9,020 bases of DNA from Bacteriovoracaceae bacterium (GTDB lineage: Bacteria; Bdellovibrionota; UBA1018): the NCBI GenBank assembly GCA_947475645.1, contig CANJNU010000019.1:1-9020 (forward strand). The letters run 5' to 3'. This document shows, piece after piece, positions 1-6,078 of this stretch (positions within the stretch are counted from its first letter, which is position 1; every line of letters starts with the position of its first letter). The notes beneath the pieces are model-generated. The model was not told the origin of the DNA and did no database searches. It saw only the letters and a program-made list of their open reading frames with translations. The position numbers and the translations under genes are program-made.

Positions 1-1147
1 ATCCTGAGACTCCATTTTTGCCATCGTAGTGGGTATCGTAAAAAATAGCTCCACAGAGGGAGAGCGATGTGGGCTGCCCCTTTCCATTGTCGAGAGTTCT
101 AAGTGCATGATCAAAGAAGGCTGATTTTGCCTGAGGGAGCGTCTTGGGGGTGTGCTCAAAACTTCCTTTCACAAAGCCTGATGGAAATCCCTTATGACTG
201 CAGGAAAGGGTCCTGGGGATGGAAATCGAGTTTTTGGGAATGCTGCATTTCCCTTGGGTAATCAGCTTTCGATAGTAGTCGCGGGCAGATGCCCCTGCGG
301 GAGGAAGTGACGCGGTTTCAAGAAGCTTGATTGCTTTCTGGGTGTCGAGCCCCAAATTGCTCAATGTTCGTGAAATTTTCTTAGCTTGAAGGTTCTCAGA
401 AAAAGAGACCTCTTGCCCGCAAAAAGAATAAATCGGGTCTTTGAAAGCAGAGTCGGTGATAGCAGAATCGGTGCCCTTACTGGATTTGATTTGATTGCTT
501 AACGCCTCTCTTGCCTTTGCTGCTTCTTTTCGTTCGCACTGACTGCGGTCATCGGGGTCATTTTGGGTGCATTCTTTTTTTGCGAGTTCTGTAGCCGCTT
601 CATAACGACGCATCAAGAAGGCGATTTTTTTCGGGTCGAGTCTCGACCACCAACCTGCTTTTCTTTCGAGTATTTGATCGTCATGAGCGATTCCCATGCC
701 TCGAATGACTTCAGAGATTGCAGGATCGATGTTCCCATCTTCTTCGATCGCAACGGCTGCGCGGGAACAGACTGAGCCTTTTGCCCGGGTTTGTTCGATA
801 ATTTGGCAAGCCCTGCCAAACTCGAAGTAGGCTCGCGACTCCTCTTTTTGGGATGCGCCTTGGATCGCGGCCGAGCCCGATGCTCCGAGGTTGTTCAGTG
901 CCAGATCTAAAGCTGAGACTTCGGGGTGATCTTTGAGCTTCGCTTGAAGGAGCAGGCTTGCGCTGTTGGCATAGCAAATGGCAAGGCCATCTTGAGCTTG
1001 AACTTTGGCTCCCGCAAGGACTCCACCCGGCGCATCCAGGCGAACCGTTTTCGTCGGGCACGAATCGTTCGTTTCAGGCTCGGCGTGAGCCCAAGTTCCG
1101 ACGAGAACGACTATCGAACCTGCAATGAATCTTTGCAGAAACCCCAT
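1..1147 (-). CDS. Secreted papain-like cysteine peptidase candidate, C-terminus beyond left edge
   Basis: The frame is open from an ATG at 1147 to the left edge, giving 382 residues and no stop, so the 3' end is missing. The N-terminus is a classic signal peptide (MGFLQRFIAGSIVVLVGTWAHA, cleavage likely after AHA at 20-22), so the product is exported. Residues 52-63 read QDGLAICYANSA. This resembles the papain-family active site, with Gln (Q52) six residues before Cys (C58), an aromatic residue after the Cys and then Ala. At the visible end, residues 355-378 follow the pattern that precedes the catalytic His in papain folds: Gly-x-Pro, a short beta strand, Tyr, then Gly. The His itself would lie just outside the window. 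Several further Cys residues (30, 57-58 region, 114, 127, 193, 204, 243, 301, 316, 365) could form disulfides. The region around 190-235 is charged and probably an insertion. Exact family not recognised; the peptidase call is an inference. It is divergent from the gene at 1170 and has no Shine-Dalgarno sequence. Confidence 0.72.
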   Translation of the reverse strand, partial: MGFLQRFIAGSIVVLVGTWAHAEPETNDSCPTKTVRLDAPGGVLAGAKVQAQDGLAICYANSASLLLQAKLKDHPEVSALDLALNNLGASGSAAIQGASQKEESRAYFEFGRACQIIEQTRAKGSVCSRAAVAIEEDGNIDPAISEVIRGMGIAHDDQILERKAGWWSRLDPKKIAFLMRRYEAATELAKKECTQNDPDDRSQCERKEAAKAREALSNQIKSSKGTDSAITDSAFKDPIYSFCGQEVSFSENLQAKKISRTLSNLGLDTQKAIKLLETASLPPAGASARDYYRKLITQGKCSIPKNSISIPRTLSCSHKGFPSGFVKGSFEHTPKTLPQAKSAFFDHALRTLDNGKGQPTSLSLCGAIFYDTHYDGKNGVSG

Positions 1148-1161
1148 AAACTTAGTGTAAC
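1133..1161 (+). promoter_or_regulatory. Candidate promoter of the small secreted protein gene
   Basis: TTGCAG (1133-1138), a 17-nt spacer and TGTAAC (1156-1161) form a weak sigma-70-type match on the plus strand. It overlaps the first codons of the divergent gene, and its -10 overlaps the -10 of the opposing promoter by four bases. Transcription would start about 2 nt before the ATG at 1170. GAGG at 1164-1167, only 2 nt before that ATG, is poorly placed as a ribosome binding site. Confidence 0.3.
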
Positions 1162-1181
1162 ATGAGGCGATGGGGCGTCAA
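1154..1181 (-). promoter_or_regulatory. Promoter of the papain-like gene, predicts leaderless mRNA
   Basis: On the minus strand TTGACG (1181-1176), a 16-nt spacer and TACACT (1159-1154) form a good sigma-70-type promoter. Only 6 nt separate the -10 from the ATG at 1147, so the expected transcription start is at or next to the A of the start codon. No Shine-Dalgarno is present. The -35 lies inside the first codons of the opposing gene. Confidence 0.55.
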
Positions 1182-1697
1182 AGTCGACTCTTCTCGATCG
1201 GAGTTTGTGTCCTTTCTCTCTTAGTTTTCCAGGCGTTATCGGCCTGGGGAGAGGTGCCCGTGCAGATAAAAATGCGAAACTGGCTCGATCAGGCTTCGAG
1301 CGCAGGCATAGAGAATCAACCCGGTTGGACTCGCGAAGAGTGGCGATTTGGGCCTGAAAAGCGGACCATTTGGATGGCTCCTGCTCTGGGCGTAAGAATC
1401 AACGAAGTCTGTCGAGCGAATTTGAAGTGTGAAGCATTGAATGAGTTGAGGCAGCTTTACCGGATGCCTCATCGAGACATCGAAATTGCTAAAACATTGA
1501 AGCGGCTGACATCGGTCAATGAGGGAGAGGGAGGAAAAGATCCCGCCTCATTATTCTGTGCTAAGGCCTTGTTTGCGAAGATCTACTTCGGTGTTTCTCC
1601 GCGAGGAAATAGGGATACCTTCTGTGTTTTTGAGGACGGCTCGGCTATTGCGACGGGGACCTTAGCGGTAGCGCTTACCCCTATGGATTCTAAATAA
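1170..1697 (+). CDS. Small secreted protein with a DUF333-like cysteine motif
   Basis: This 175-residue protein starts with a basic segment and a hydrophobic core (residues 10-24), ending at a plausible signal peptidase site near SAWG-E (about residue 27), so it should be exported. The mature part has two Cys pairs, C81/C87 and C130/C152. The C-terminal stretch DPASLFC (124-130) followed after 20 residues by FCVFEDGS (151-158) resembles the DUF333 pattern NPA-x-x-x-C ... C-x-F-x-DGS, seen in small putative periplasmic or haemolysin-like proteins of unknown role. The second half of that motif departs from the usual form: the expected Cys/Glu-rich end is replaced by AIATGTL. The upstream in-frame GTG is followed at once by a stop, so the ATG at 1170 is the only good start. 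Its stop codon lies 5 bp from that of the convergent Fic gene, and no terminator is visible between them. Function unknown. Confidence 0.75.
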   Translation: MGRQSRLFSIGVCVLSLLVFQALSAWGEVPVQIKMRNWLDQASSAGIENQPGWTREEWRFGPEKRTIWMAPALGVRINEVCRANLKCEALNELRQLYRMPHRDIEIAKTLKRLTSVNEGEGGKDPASLFCAKALFAKIYFGVSPRGNRDTFCVFEDGSAIATGTLAVALTPMDSK

Positions 1698-1702
1698 GAA
1701 GC

Positions 1703-2248
1703 TCACTTCTGGCGCATCGCGAATTTAGCCATTTGGCGTATCGTTTCGCGAAGGCTTTGAATCTGTCCTTCTTCGCGCAAGTCGGGCAGTCCTAGCTCGT
1801 GCAGTGCTAAGCCCGTCAGCGGCACGTTATAGCGCCTAAAAAAGTAGTGAGCCGCAAGTACAGCGGTTCTGCGGTTAGCGTCTTCAAAAACGTGTGCCAA
1901 AACGAGGTCGACATAGATTCCAACCGCAGCTTCGATCACATTTCCCGCTTCAGCAAGTTCGGTGGCGTGATGAAGTTTCTCGCGTGCAGTGACGAGTGGG
2001 TCGCGAAAAAGTTGAAAAGTCTCTACGCGACCCGAGGGAAGCGTGAGAGTGGCTGAGCCCTTGCGCCAAGCAAGATCGGTATCAGTAGGTCGCTTGCCCG
2101 TCAAAATATTGTTCATCCGCGCGAGTTCGATCGGAGTGAGAAGTGCACGGCCGTCGGCCAAACTTTCAGCTACTTCTCGGGCATGTTCGTAGCGGGTCAG
2201 TTCAAGTTGGCGCTTCAAGGAAAGGGGGGATGGATTTTCGTCTGACAT
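1703..2248 (-). CDS. Fic/Doc family protein with variant active-site motif
   Basis: This 181-residue protein starts at the ATG at 2248; the open frame continues upstream into the opposite-strand clpS, but that part is not protein-like. The Fic signature is at residues 119-127, HVFEDANRR, followed by TA. It matches HxFx(D/E)(G/A)N(G/K)R except that the eighth position is Arg. The invariant His119, Phe121, Asp123, Asn125 and Arg127 are all present. The second Arg of the longer RxxR motif is missing, as in Doc (NKRTA), so the site is closer to Doc than to AMPylating Fic enzymes. The preceding segment (LFRDPLVTAREKLHHATEL, about 80-98) fits the substrate-binding flap and following helix. Known family members transfer AMP, another nucleotide moiety or phosphate to target proteins. 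I found no clear inhibitory (S/T)xxxE(G/N) helix and no antitoxin gene beside it. Target unknown. It is divergent from clpS (86-bp gap) and convergent with the small secreted protein gene. Confidence 0.85.
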   Translation of the reverse strand: MSDENPSPLSLKRQLELTRYEHAREVAESLADGRALLTPIELARMNNILTGKRPTDTDLAWRKGSATLTLPSGRVETFQLFRDPLVTAREKLHHATELAEAGNVIEAAVGIYVDLVLAHVFEDANRRTAVLAAHYFFRRYNVPLTGLALHELGLPDLREEGQIQSLRETIRQMAKFAMRQK

Positions 2249-2260
2249 GAATTTCTCTAG

Positions 2261-2287
2261 CTTGTAATGAGGTTTCTTTTTGGTCAA
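2261..2287 (-). promoter_or_regulatory. Possible promoter of the Fic/Doc gene
   Basis: On the minus strand TTGACC (2287-2282), a short 15-nt spacer and TACAAG (2266-2261) precede the ATG at 2248 by 12 nt. The -35 is good, the -10 and spacing are mediocre. No convincing Shine-Dalgarno is seen; AGAG at about 2257-2254 is the best candidate. Confidence 0.25.
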
Positions 2288-2322
2288 GTGTGACGCGCTG
2301 GTTTGTTCGCCGAGGTTCGGTC

Positions 2323-2328
2323 TATACT
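2323..2328 (+). promoter_or_regulatory. -10 element of clpS, predicts leaderless mRNA
   Basis: TATACT is a 5-of-6 match to the -10 consensus and lies exactly 6 nt before the ATG at 2335, so transcription should begin at the start codon. There is no Shine-Dalgarno in front of that ATG. No good -35 is visible at 16-18 nt; the region around 2300-2308 (GGTTTGTTC) is a weak candidate. Confidence 0.45.
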
Positions 2329-2334
2329 GAATCC

Positions 2335-2685
2335 ATGACTGAGCATAGAGAATCCCATGCGGGGCAGAATTCGGATTTTGAAGAAGAAGGGCAGACGGCG
2401 GTTCTTGAAAGTCAACCCAAGCCAAAGCGCCCCCGCAAGTATGGGGTTTGGATGCACAACGATGACTACACCACGATGGAGTTCGTTGTCGAGGTTTTGA
2501 AGAGGCACTTTCATCTCTCTGAGGAAGAATCCTACCAAGTGATGATGAAAGTACACCAAGAAGGAAAAGGGCTAGCTGGGCTCTATAGTTTTGATGTGGC
2601 TGAGACGAAGATGACTCAGGTTCACGATGAGGCCGAGCAACGGGGGTTTCCGCTGCGCTGCACAATTGAGCCGGTGGAGTCTTGA
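2335..2685 (+). CDS. clpS: ClpS, N-degron adaptor of ClpAP
   Basis: The product is a 116-residue ClpS, the adaptor that binds Leu, Phe, Trp or Tyr at the N-terminus of a protein and hands it to ClpA. After an acidic, disordered N-terminal extension (residues 1-35), the core (36-113) closely follows E. coli ClpS. HNDDYTTMEFV (41-51) carries the Asn-Asp-Asp residues that grip the alpha-amino group and the gatekeeper Met (M48). KVHQEGK (72-78) has the conserved His (H74), and DVAETK (87-92) is the ClpA-facing motif. The Pro usual in NDDYTPMEF is Thr here. The frame is open to a GTG at 2290, but its 15 extra residues (RWFVRRGS type) are unlike ClpS and would be encoded upstream of the best -10 box, so I chose ATG 2335. 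clpA follows after 50 bp, so the two are probably co-transcribed. Confidence 0.93.
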   Translation: MTEHRESHAGQNSDFEEEGQTAVLESQPKPKRPRKYGVWMHNDDYTTMEFVVEVLKRHFHLSEEESYQVMMKVHQEGKGLAGLYSFDVAETKMTQVHDEAEQRGFPLRCTIEPVES

Positions 2686-2725
2686 GATCGAGTTCGGGTC
2701 TTGCATTCCATAAGATTAACTTTTT

Positions 2726-2731
2726 AGGGTG
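2726..2731 (+). promoter_or_regulatory. Ribosome binding site of clpA
   Basis: AGGGTG lies 4 nt before the first and 7 nt before the second of two tandem ATG codons (2736 and 2739). Either could be used; the second has the more usual spacing, so ClpA may lack the first Met. Confidence 0.5.
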
Positions 2732-2735
2732 AAAT

Positions 2736-5078
2736 ATGATGATCGGTCGCCAGGCTGAATCGGTCTTAAATCGCGCGGTCCGTTTTGCTGTAGAGCAGGA
2801 TCACGAATACTTTACATTGGAGCATGTGCTTCTGAGCCTCTTGTCAGAAACTCCGGTGGCCGAGGCCTTTGAGGCCTGCGGTGGGAATTTGGACCGGATT
2901 CGGTCCGCTCTCGAGGTGTTTTTAAAAACAGAAGTACCCAAGGCGCCACCTCGGCCACAAGTTGATCCTGGGCAGGTCGAGCCCTCAGGCACCGATCATC
3001 CAGTCGCTACTTTGGGAATTCAGCGGCTCATTCAAAGGGCGCTGTTTCATGTGCAATCTGCAGGAAAGAGCGAAATTCAGCCACTCGATCTTTTCGTTGC
3101 GCTGTTTCAAGCAAAAGAGTCACACGCGCTCTATCTTATCTCAGAACAGGGTGTAGAACGTCTTGAGGTTCTAAATTACATCAGTCATGGAATGAGTCCC
3201 GATCAGGCGCGTGGAGAGCCAGGCGATCAGGAAAACTCCGAGTCCAAGCCTGAGGAGGCTGCGGAGCGTGGAGGCGCGAAGAAAGCGGATGATCCACTTG
3301 CGCTTTATACCGTTAATTTAAATCAGAGAGCGATGGCGGGCCGACTGGATCCCTTGGTAGGGCGCCAAAATGAGCTCAATCGAGTGATTCAAACTCTGTG
3401 TCGTAGACGAAAAAATAATCCGATTTTGGTGGGAGAGGCCGGCGTAGGGAAAACGGCACTTGCAGAGGGTTTAGCTGTTCGAATCGTAGAGAAAATGGTT
3501 CCTCATTTACTCGAGAAAGCTGTGATCTATTCGCTTGATTTAGGAGCCCTTCTTGCTGGCACTAAATTTAGGGGTGATTTTGAACAGAGATTTAAGCGAG
3601 TACTACAGGCCCTCGAACTTAAAAGAAGTCAGGGGTTAATGCCTATTCTTTTGATCGATGAAATTCACACCATTATTGGTGCGGGTGCCGTGAGTGGCGG
3701 GGCGTTAGATGCGGCCCATCTCTTAAAACCACTGCTTTCTCAAGGCGATTTGCGTTGTTTGGGTTCGACGACCTATACCGAATATCGTACCGTCTTTGAG
3801 AAGGATCACGCATTAGCACGAAGATTTCAGAAGGTCGATATTGCCGAACCCTCGCAAGATGAAACAGTGCAAATTCTAATGGGTCTGAAAGCGAAACTCG
3901 AAGAGCATCATCGGGTTACCTACACCCATGAAGCGATTAAAACAGCGGTCGAGCTTTCTGTGAAGCATCTCAATGATCGTTTCTTGCCCGACAAGGCGAT
4001 TGATGTTCTCGACGAAGCGGGAGCGAAAGCTCATCTTGAAGGCAATATTACGGTGATCGATGCCGATCGTATTGAAGAGATGATTGCCCAAATAGCTAGA
4101 ATTCCTGCGCGTTCGGTAACCCAATCTCAAAAGGAGCGTCTTAGAAATCTGGAGCGCGACCTGAAGCTTGCCATTTTTGGCCAAGATCCGGCAATCGAAG
4201 CTCTGAGTGTAGCGATTCGCTTAGCGCGCTCAGGTCTCCGAACCGGAGAAAAGCCAGTGGGCTCGTTTCTTTTTTGCGGGCCAACGGGCGTGGGTAAAAC
4301 CGAACTTGCCAAACAAATCGGTCATTATTTGGGAGTGCCCTTTCTTCGATTTGACATGAGTGAGTACGGTGAGAAGCATACAGTTTCGCGCCTGATCGGA
4401 GCGCCTCCTGGATATGTTGGTTTTGATCAAGCAGGGCTTCTCACTGACGCTGTAATGAAGAATCCACACTCGGTCGTACTGCTCGATGAGATCGAGAAAG
4501 CTCATCCGGATATTTGGAATATTTTACTTCAAGTCATGGATCACGGATTTTTGACTGACAATAACGGCAAAAAATCTGATTTTAGAAATGTCGTTCTTAT
4601 CATGACTTCTAATGTCGGCTCGCGCGAAATGGAGCGACGTTCTTTGGGGTTGGTTGTGGGTAACCAATCGCAGTCGAACGCACAAAAAGCTCTCGAAAAT
4701 ACGTTTAGTCCGGAGTTTAGAAATCGATTGGACTCGATTGTTTTCTTTAATCCTCTCGATCCTCAAACCGTCGCTCAGATTGTGAATAAACAGTTGATGG
4801 AATTGGAAAGTCAGCTTCTGGCTAAGAACGTAGAGATGGATGTAACCGCTGAGGCTCGGAAGTGGTTGGCCATCAAGGGATATGATCGACAAATGGGAGC
4901 ACGTCCGATGGCGCGGCTCATTCAGGATAAAATTAAGAAGACGCTTTCCGAAGAAATTCTATTTGGGAGGCTGGAAAATGGCGGCGAAGTGTCGATTTCA
5001 TTGACGAAGGACGAATTAGTCTTTGATGTACGACCGCGTAAGATCCAGATCGCTACCGAGAGGGCGAAGATGGCATGA
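2736..5078 (+). CDS. clpA: ClpA, AAA+ unfoldase subunit of ClpAP protease
   Basis: This 780-residue, full-length Hsp100 protein uses ATP to unfold substrates and thread them into ClpP. The N-domain (about 1-150), which docks ClpS, is followed by a charged, Glu/Lys-rich linker (151-185). D1 has Walker A GEAGVGKT (233-240), Walker B LLIDEIH (305-311), pore loop KFRG (277-280) and a probable Arg finger at R362/R363. D2 has Walker A GPTGVGKT (515-522), pore motif GYVG (559-562), Walker [11 protein letters not shown] (581-590) and sensor-2 GARP (721-724). There is no ClpB/ClpC-type middle coiled-coil domain, which separates it from those paralogues. The ClpP-docking tripeptide IGL of E. coli appears as LGL (637-639), so ClpP binding should be kept. 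The 3' end overlaps aat by 26 bp on the opposite strand. clpP is not in the window. Confidence 0.96.
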   Translation: MMIGRQAESVLNRAVRFAVEQDHEYFTLEHVLLSLLSETPVAEAFEACGGNLDRIRSALEVFLKTEVPKAPPRPQVDPGQVEPSGTDHPVATLGIQRLIQRALFHVQSAGKSEIQPLDLFVALFQAKESHALYLISEQGVERLEVLNYISHGMSPDQARGEPGDQENSESKPEEAAERGGAKKADDPLALYTVNLNQRAMAGRLDPLVGRQNELNRVIQTLCRRRKNNPILVGEAGVGKTALAEGLAVRIVEKMVPHLLEKAVIYSLDLGALLAGTKFRGDFEQRFKRVLQALELKRSQGLMPILLIDEIHTIIGAGAVSGGALDAAHLLKPLLSQGDLRCLGSTTYTEYRTVFEKDHALARRFQKVDIAEPSQDETVQILMGLKAKLEEHHRVTYTHEAIKTAVELSVKHLNDRFLPDKAIDVLDEAGAKAHLEGNITVIDADRIEEMIAQIARIPARSVTQSQKERLRNLERDLKLAIFGQDPAIEALSVAIRLARSGLRTGEKPVGSFLFCGPTGVGKTELAKQIGHYLGVPFLRFDMSEYGEKHTVSRLIGAPPGYVGFDQAGLLTDAVMKNPHSVVLLDEIEKAHPDIWNILLQVMDHGFLTDNNGKKSDFRNVVLIMTSNVGSREMERRSLGLVVGNQSQSNAQKALENTFSPEFRNRLDSIVFFNPLDPQTVAQIVNKQLMELESQLLAKNVEMDVTAEARKWLAIKGYDRQMGARPMARLIQDKIKKTLSEEILFGRLENGGEVSISLTKDELVFDVRPRKIQIATERAKMA

Positions 5079-5739
5079 GAGGTGCCCGACTCTGAGCCTG
5101 CGTGGTTTCAAGGAGGTCAAGGTAGGCGTCTCGAGTAAGAGTGTGGGCGCCTAGGGCCTCCATATGGGGTGTCATCATTTGGATGTCCATCCAGTGAGAA
5201 TCTTGTTCTTTAAGTTCGTCTATCAGAAAGAGAAGGGCGAGTTTCGAAGCGTTGGGCCTGAAATAGAACATGCTTTCGCCCGAAAAAACACCTTCCACGA
5301 AAACACCGTAGAGCCCCCCGATCAGCTGTTGAGTGAGGGGATCCCAAACTTCGACGCTTTGGGCTATGTTCAGTTGATGAAGCTCGATGTAGGCTTGCTT
5401 CATCTCGGGGGTAATCCAAGTGCCGCCTCGTGGAACGGTAGCACACGCCTCAATCACTGCTTCAAATGCTTGATTTCTAGTGAATCGATAGAGCTCTTTC
5501 TGAGCAAACTTTCTGAGACTTTTGGGAATGCGAAGCCGTTCAAACTCAAGAATTGCCCGCTCTGGGGGGCAAAACCAGGGAATGAGACTCAGGCCGGAGA
5601 TGGGCCAAGGAAAGATACCGGCCCGATAAGCATCAAGAAGGGTTTCAGGGAGAAGGTCACCCCCGAGGGCGACGCAACCGTCTGGATCTTGGGTTTTTCT
5701 AGGATTCGGAAACCGAGTGGTCATCACTTGAACTATCAT
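5053..5739 (-). CDS. aat: Aat, leucyl/phenylalanyl-tRNA-protein transferase
   Basis: The 228-residue product matches the cytoplasmic enzyme that moves Leu or Phe from aminoacyl-tRNA to proteins with N-terminal Arg or Lys, which creates the signal read by ClpS. Family landmarks in order are ALGGDL (24-29), AGIFPW (40-45), the conserved GTWIT (106-110), VEVW (129-132), GGLYGV (141-146), SGESMF (153-158) and MDIQ (184-187), whose Asp185 and Gln187 correspond to catalytic-centre residues of the E. coli enzyme. The length is close to that of E. coli Aat. The start is uncertain: ATG 5739 or ATG 5724 (Met6); neither has a clear Shine-Dalgarno. The gene is convergent with clpA, overlapping its last 26 bp, so it has its own promoter yet sits beside its pathway partners. 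No terminator lies between the two genes. Confidence 0.95.
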   Translation of the reverse strand: MIVQVMTTRFPNPRKTQDPDGCVALGGDLLPETLLDAYRAGIFPWPISGLSLIPWFCPPERAILEFERLRIPKSLRKFAQKELYRFTRNQAFEAVIEACATVPRGGTWITPEMKQAYIELHQLNIAQSVEVWDPLTQQLIGGLYGVFVEGVFSGESMFYFRPNASKLALLFLIDELKEQDSHWMDIQMMTPHMEALGAHTLTRDAYLDLLETTQAQSRAPLMPSSPSR

Positions 5740-5794
5740 TTCACGTTTTCGTGGGGTTGTGTTAGGGGTGTGTGATTAGGTTTTACGAGATCAT

Positions 5795-5800
5795 AGGAGA
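5795..5800 (+). promoter_or_regulatory. Strong ribosome binding site fixing the start of the basic protein
   Basis: AGGAGA lies 4 nt before ATG 5805. The open frame begins earlier (GTG at 5772), but that upstream start has no Shine-Dalgarno, so 5805 is preferred. Confidence 0.75.
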
Positions 5801-5804
5801 TTTT

Positions 5805-6014
5805 ATGGCAACCACTCAAACTCAAGCAGCAGCGACCCCTGATTTAGCGAAAAAAAGCGGATTGCGCCGTACGAAAAAGGCAGCAGGACGCAAGAAAAAA
5901 GCCGTTAAATTGAAAACTGACAAAGAGTTTGCAAAAACTTTCTTTGCAGCAAAATCCAAGCGTGCCAACGATAAGAAGGCCGCATTCCGCAAGAAGAAGA
6001 CCCGTAAGAAGTAA
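5805..6014 (+). CDS. Small, very basic, Lys/Ala-rich protein, probable nucleic-acid binder
   Basis: This 69-residue protein has 20 Lys, 6 Arg and 14 Ala against only 4 acidic residues, for a net charge of about +22. The first 16 residues are neutral (Thr, Gln, Ala). The rest alternates Lys/Arg clusters with Ala, and there is one short hydrophobic patch, EFAKTFFAAK (47-56 region). The C-terminus ends in RKKKTRKK. Composition resembles histone H1-like or other nucleoid or RNA-binding proteins, but no defined fold or family motif is recognisable. The strong Shine-Dalgarno and the strong terminator right after it suggest a single-gene, well-expressed transcript. It is a real gene rather than a chance frame: start signal, composition and terminator agree. 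It is divergent from aat (65-bp gap between starts) and convergent with the CheX-like gene. A ribosome-associated role is an alternative. Confidence 0.75.
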   Translation: MATTQTQAAATPDLAKKSGLRRTKKAAGRKKKAVKLKTDKEFAKTFFAAKSKRANDKKAAFRKKKTRKK

Positions 6015-6040
6015 TTCAGTTTCTTTTTGAAGAAAATTTG

Positions 6041-6078
6041 CGCCGCTCCGTGTTTATCGCGGAGCGGCGTTTTTTTTT
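6041..6078 (+). terminator. Rho-independent terminator after the basic protein gene
   Basis: A perfect 10-bp GC-rich stem, CGCCGCTCCG (6041-6050) with CGGAGCGGCG (6060-6069), encloses a 9-nt loop and is followed by nine T residues (6070-6078). On the minus strand the same stem is followed by only a short T run (CAAATTTTC), so it may also stop transcription of the opposing gene, less efficiently. The opposing gene's stop codon (6079-6077) lies at the end of the T tract. Confidence 0.93.

Noticed and set aside
711..1061. 116-residue minus-strand reading frame, Ser/Arg-rich
   Set aside because: It is a shifted frame of the longer papain-like gene on the same strand, which has a signal peptide and continuous coding character.
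1690..1720. Possible AGAAG-CTCA-CTTCT hairpin between the convergent small secreted protein and Fic genes
   Set aside because: A 5-bp AT-containing stem with no T-run on either side is too weak to call a terminator.
2249..2665. Upstream extension of the Fic/Doc reading frame on the minus strand, giving a 320-residue protein
   Set aside because: The extra 139 residues are antisense to clpS, low in recognisable structure and rich in Ser/Pro/Arg. The Fic fold is complete from ATG 2248.
4524..4892. 122-residue minus-strand reading frame inside clpA
   Set aside because: It is antisense to the highly conserved second ATPase domain of clpA; no independent evidence.
5164..5775. 203-residue plus-strand reading frame opposite aat
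   Set aside because: It is antisense to a gene with all Aat family motifs, and its translation shows no family features or start signal.
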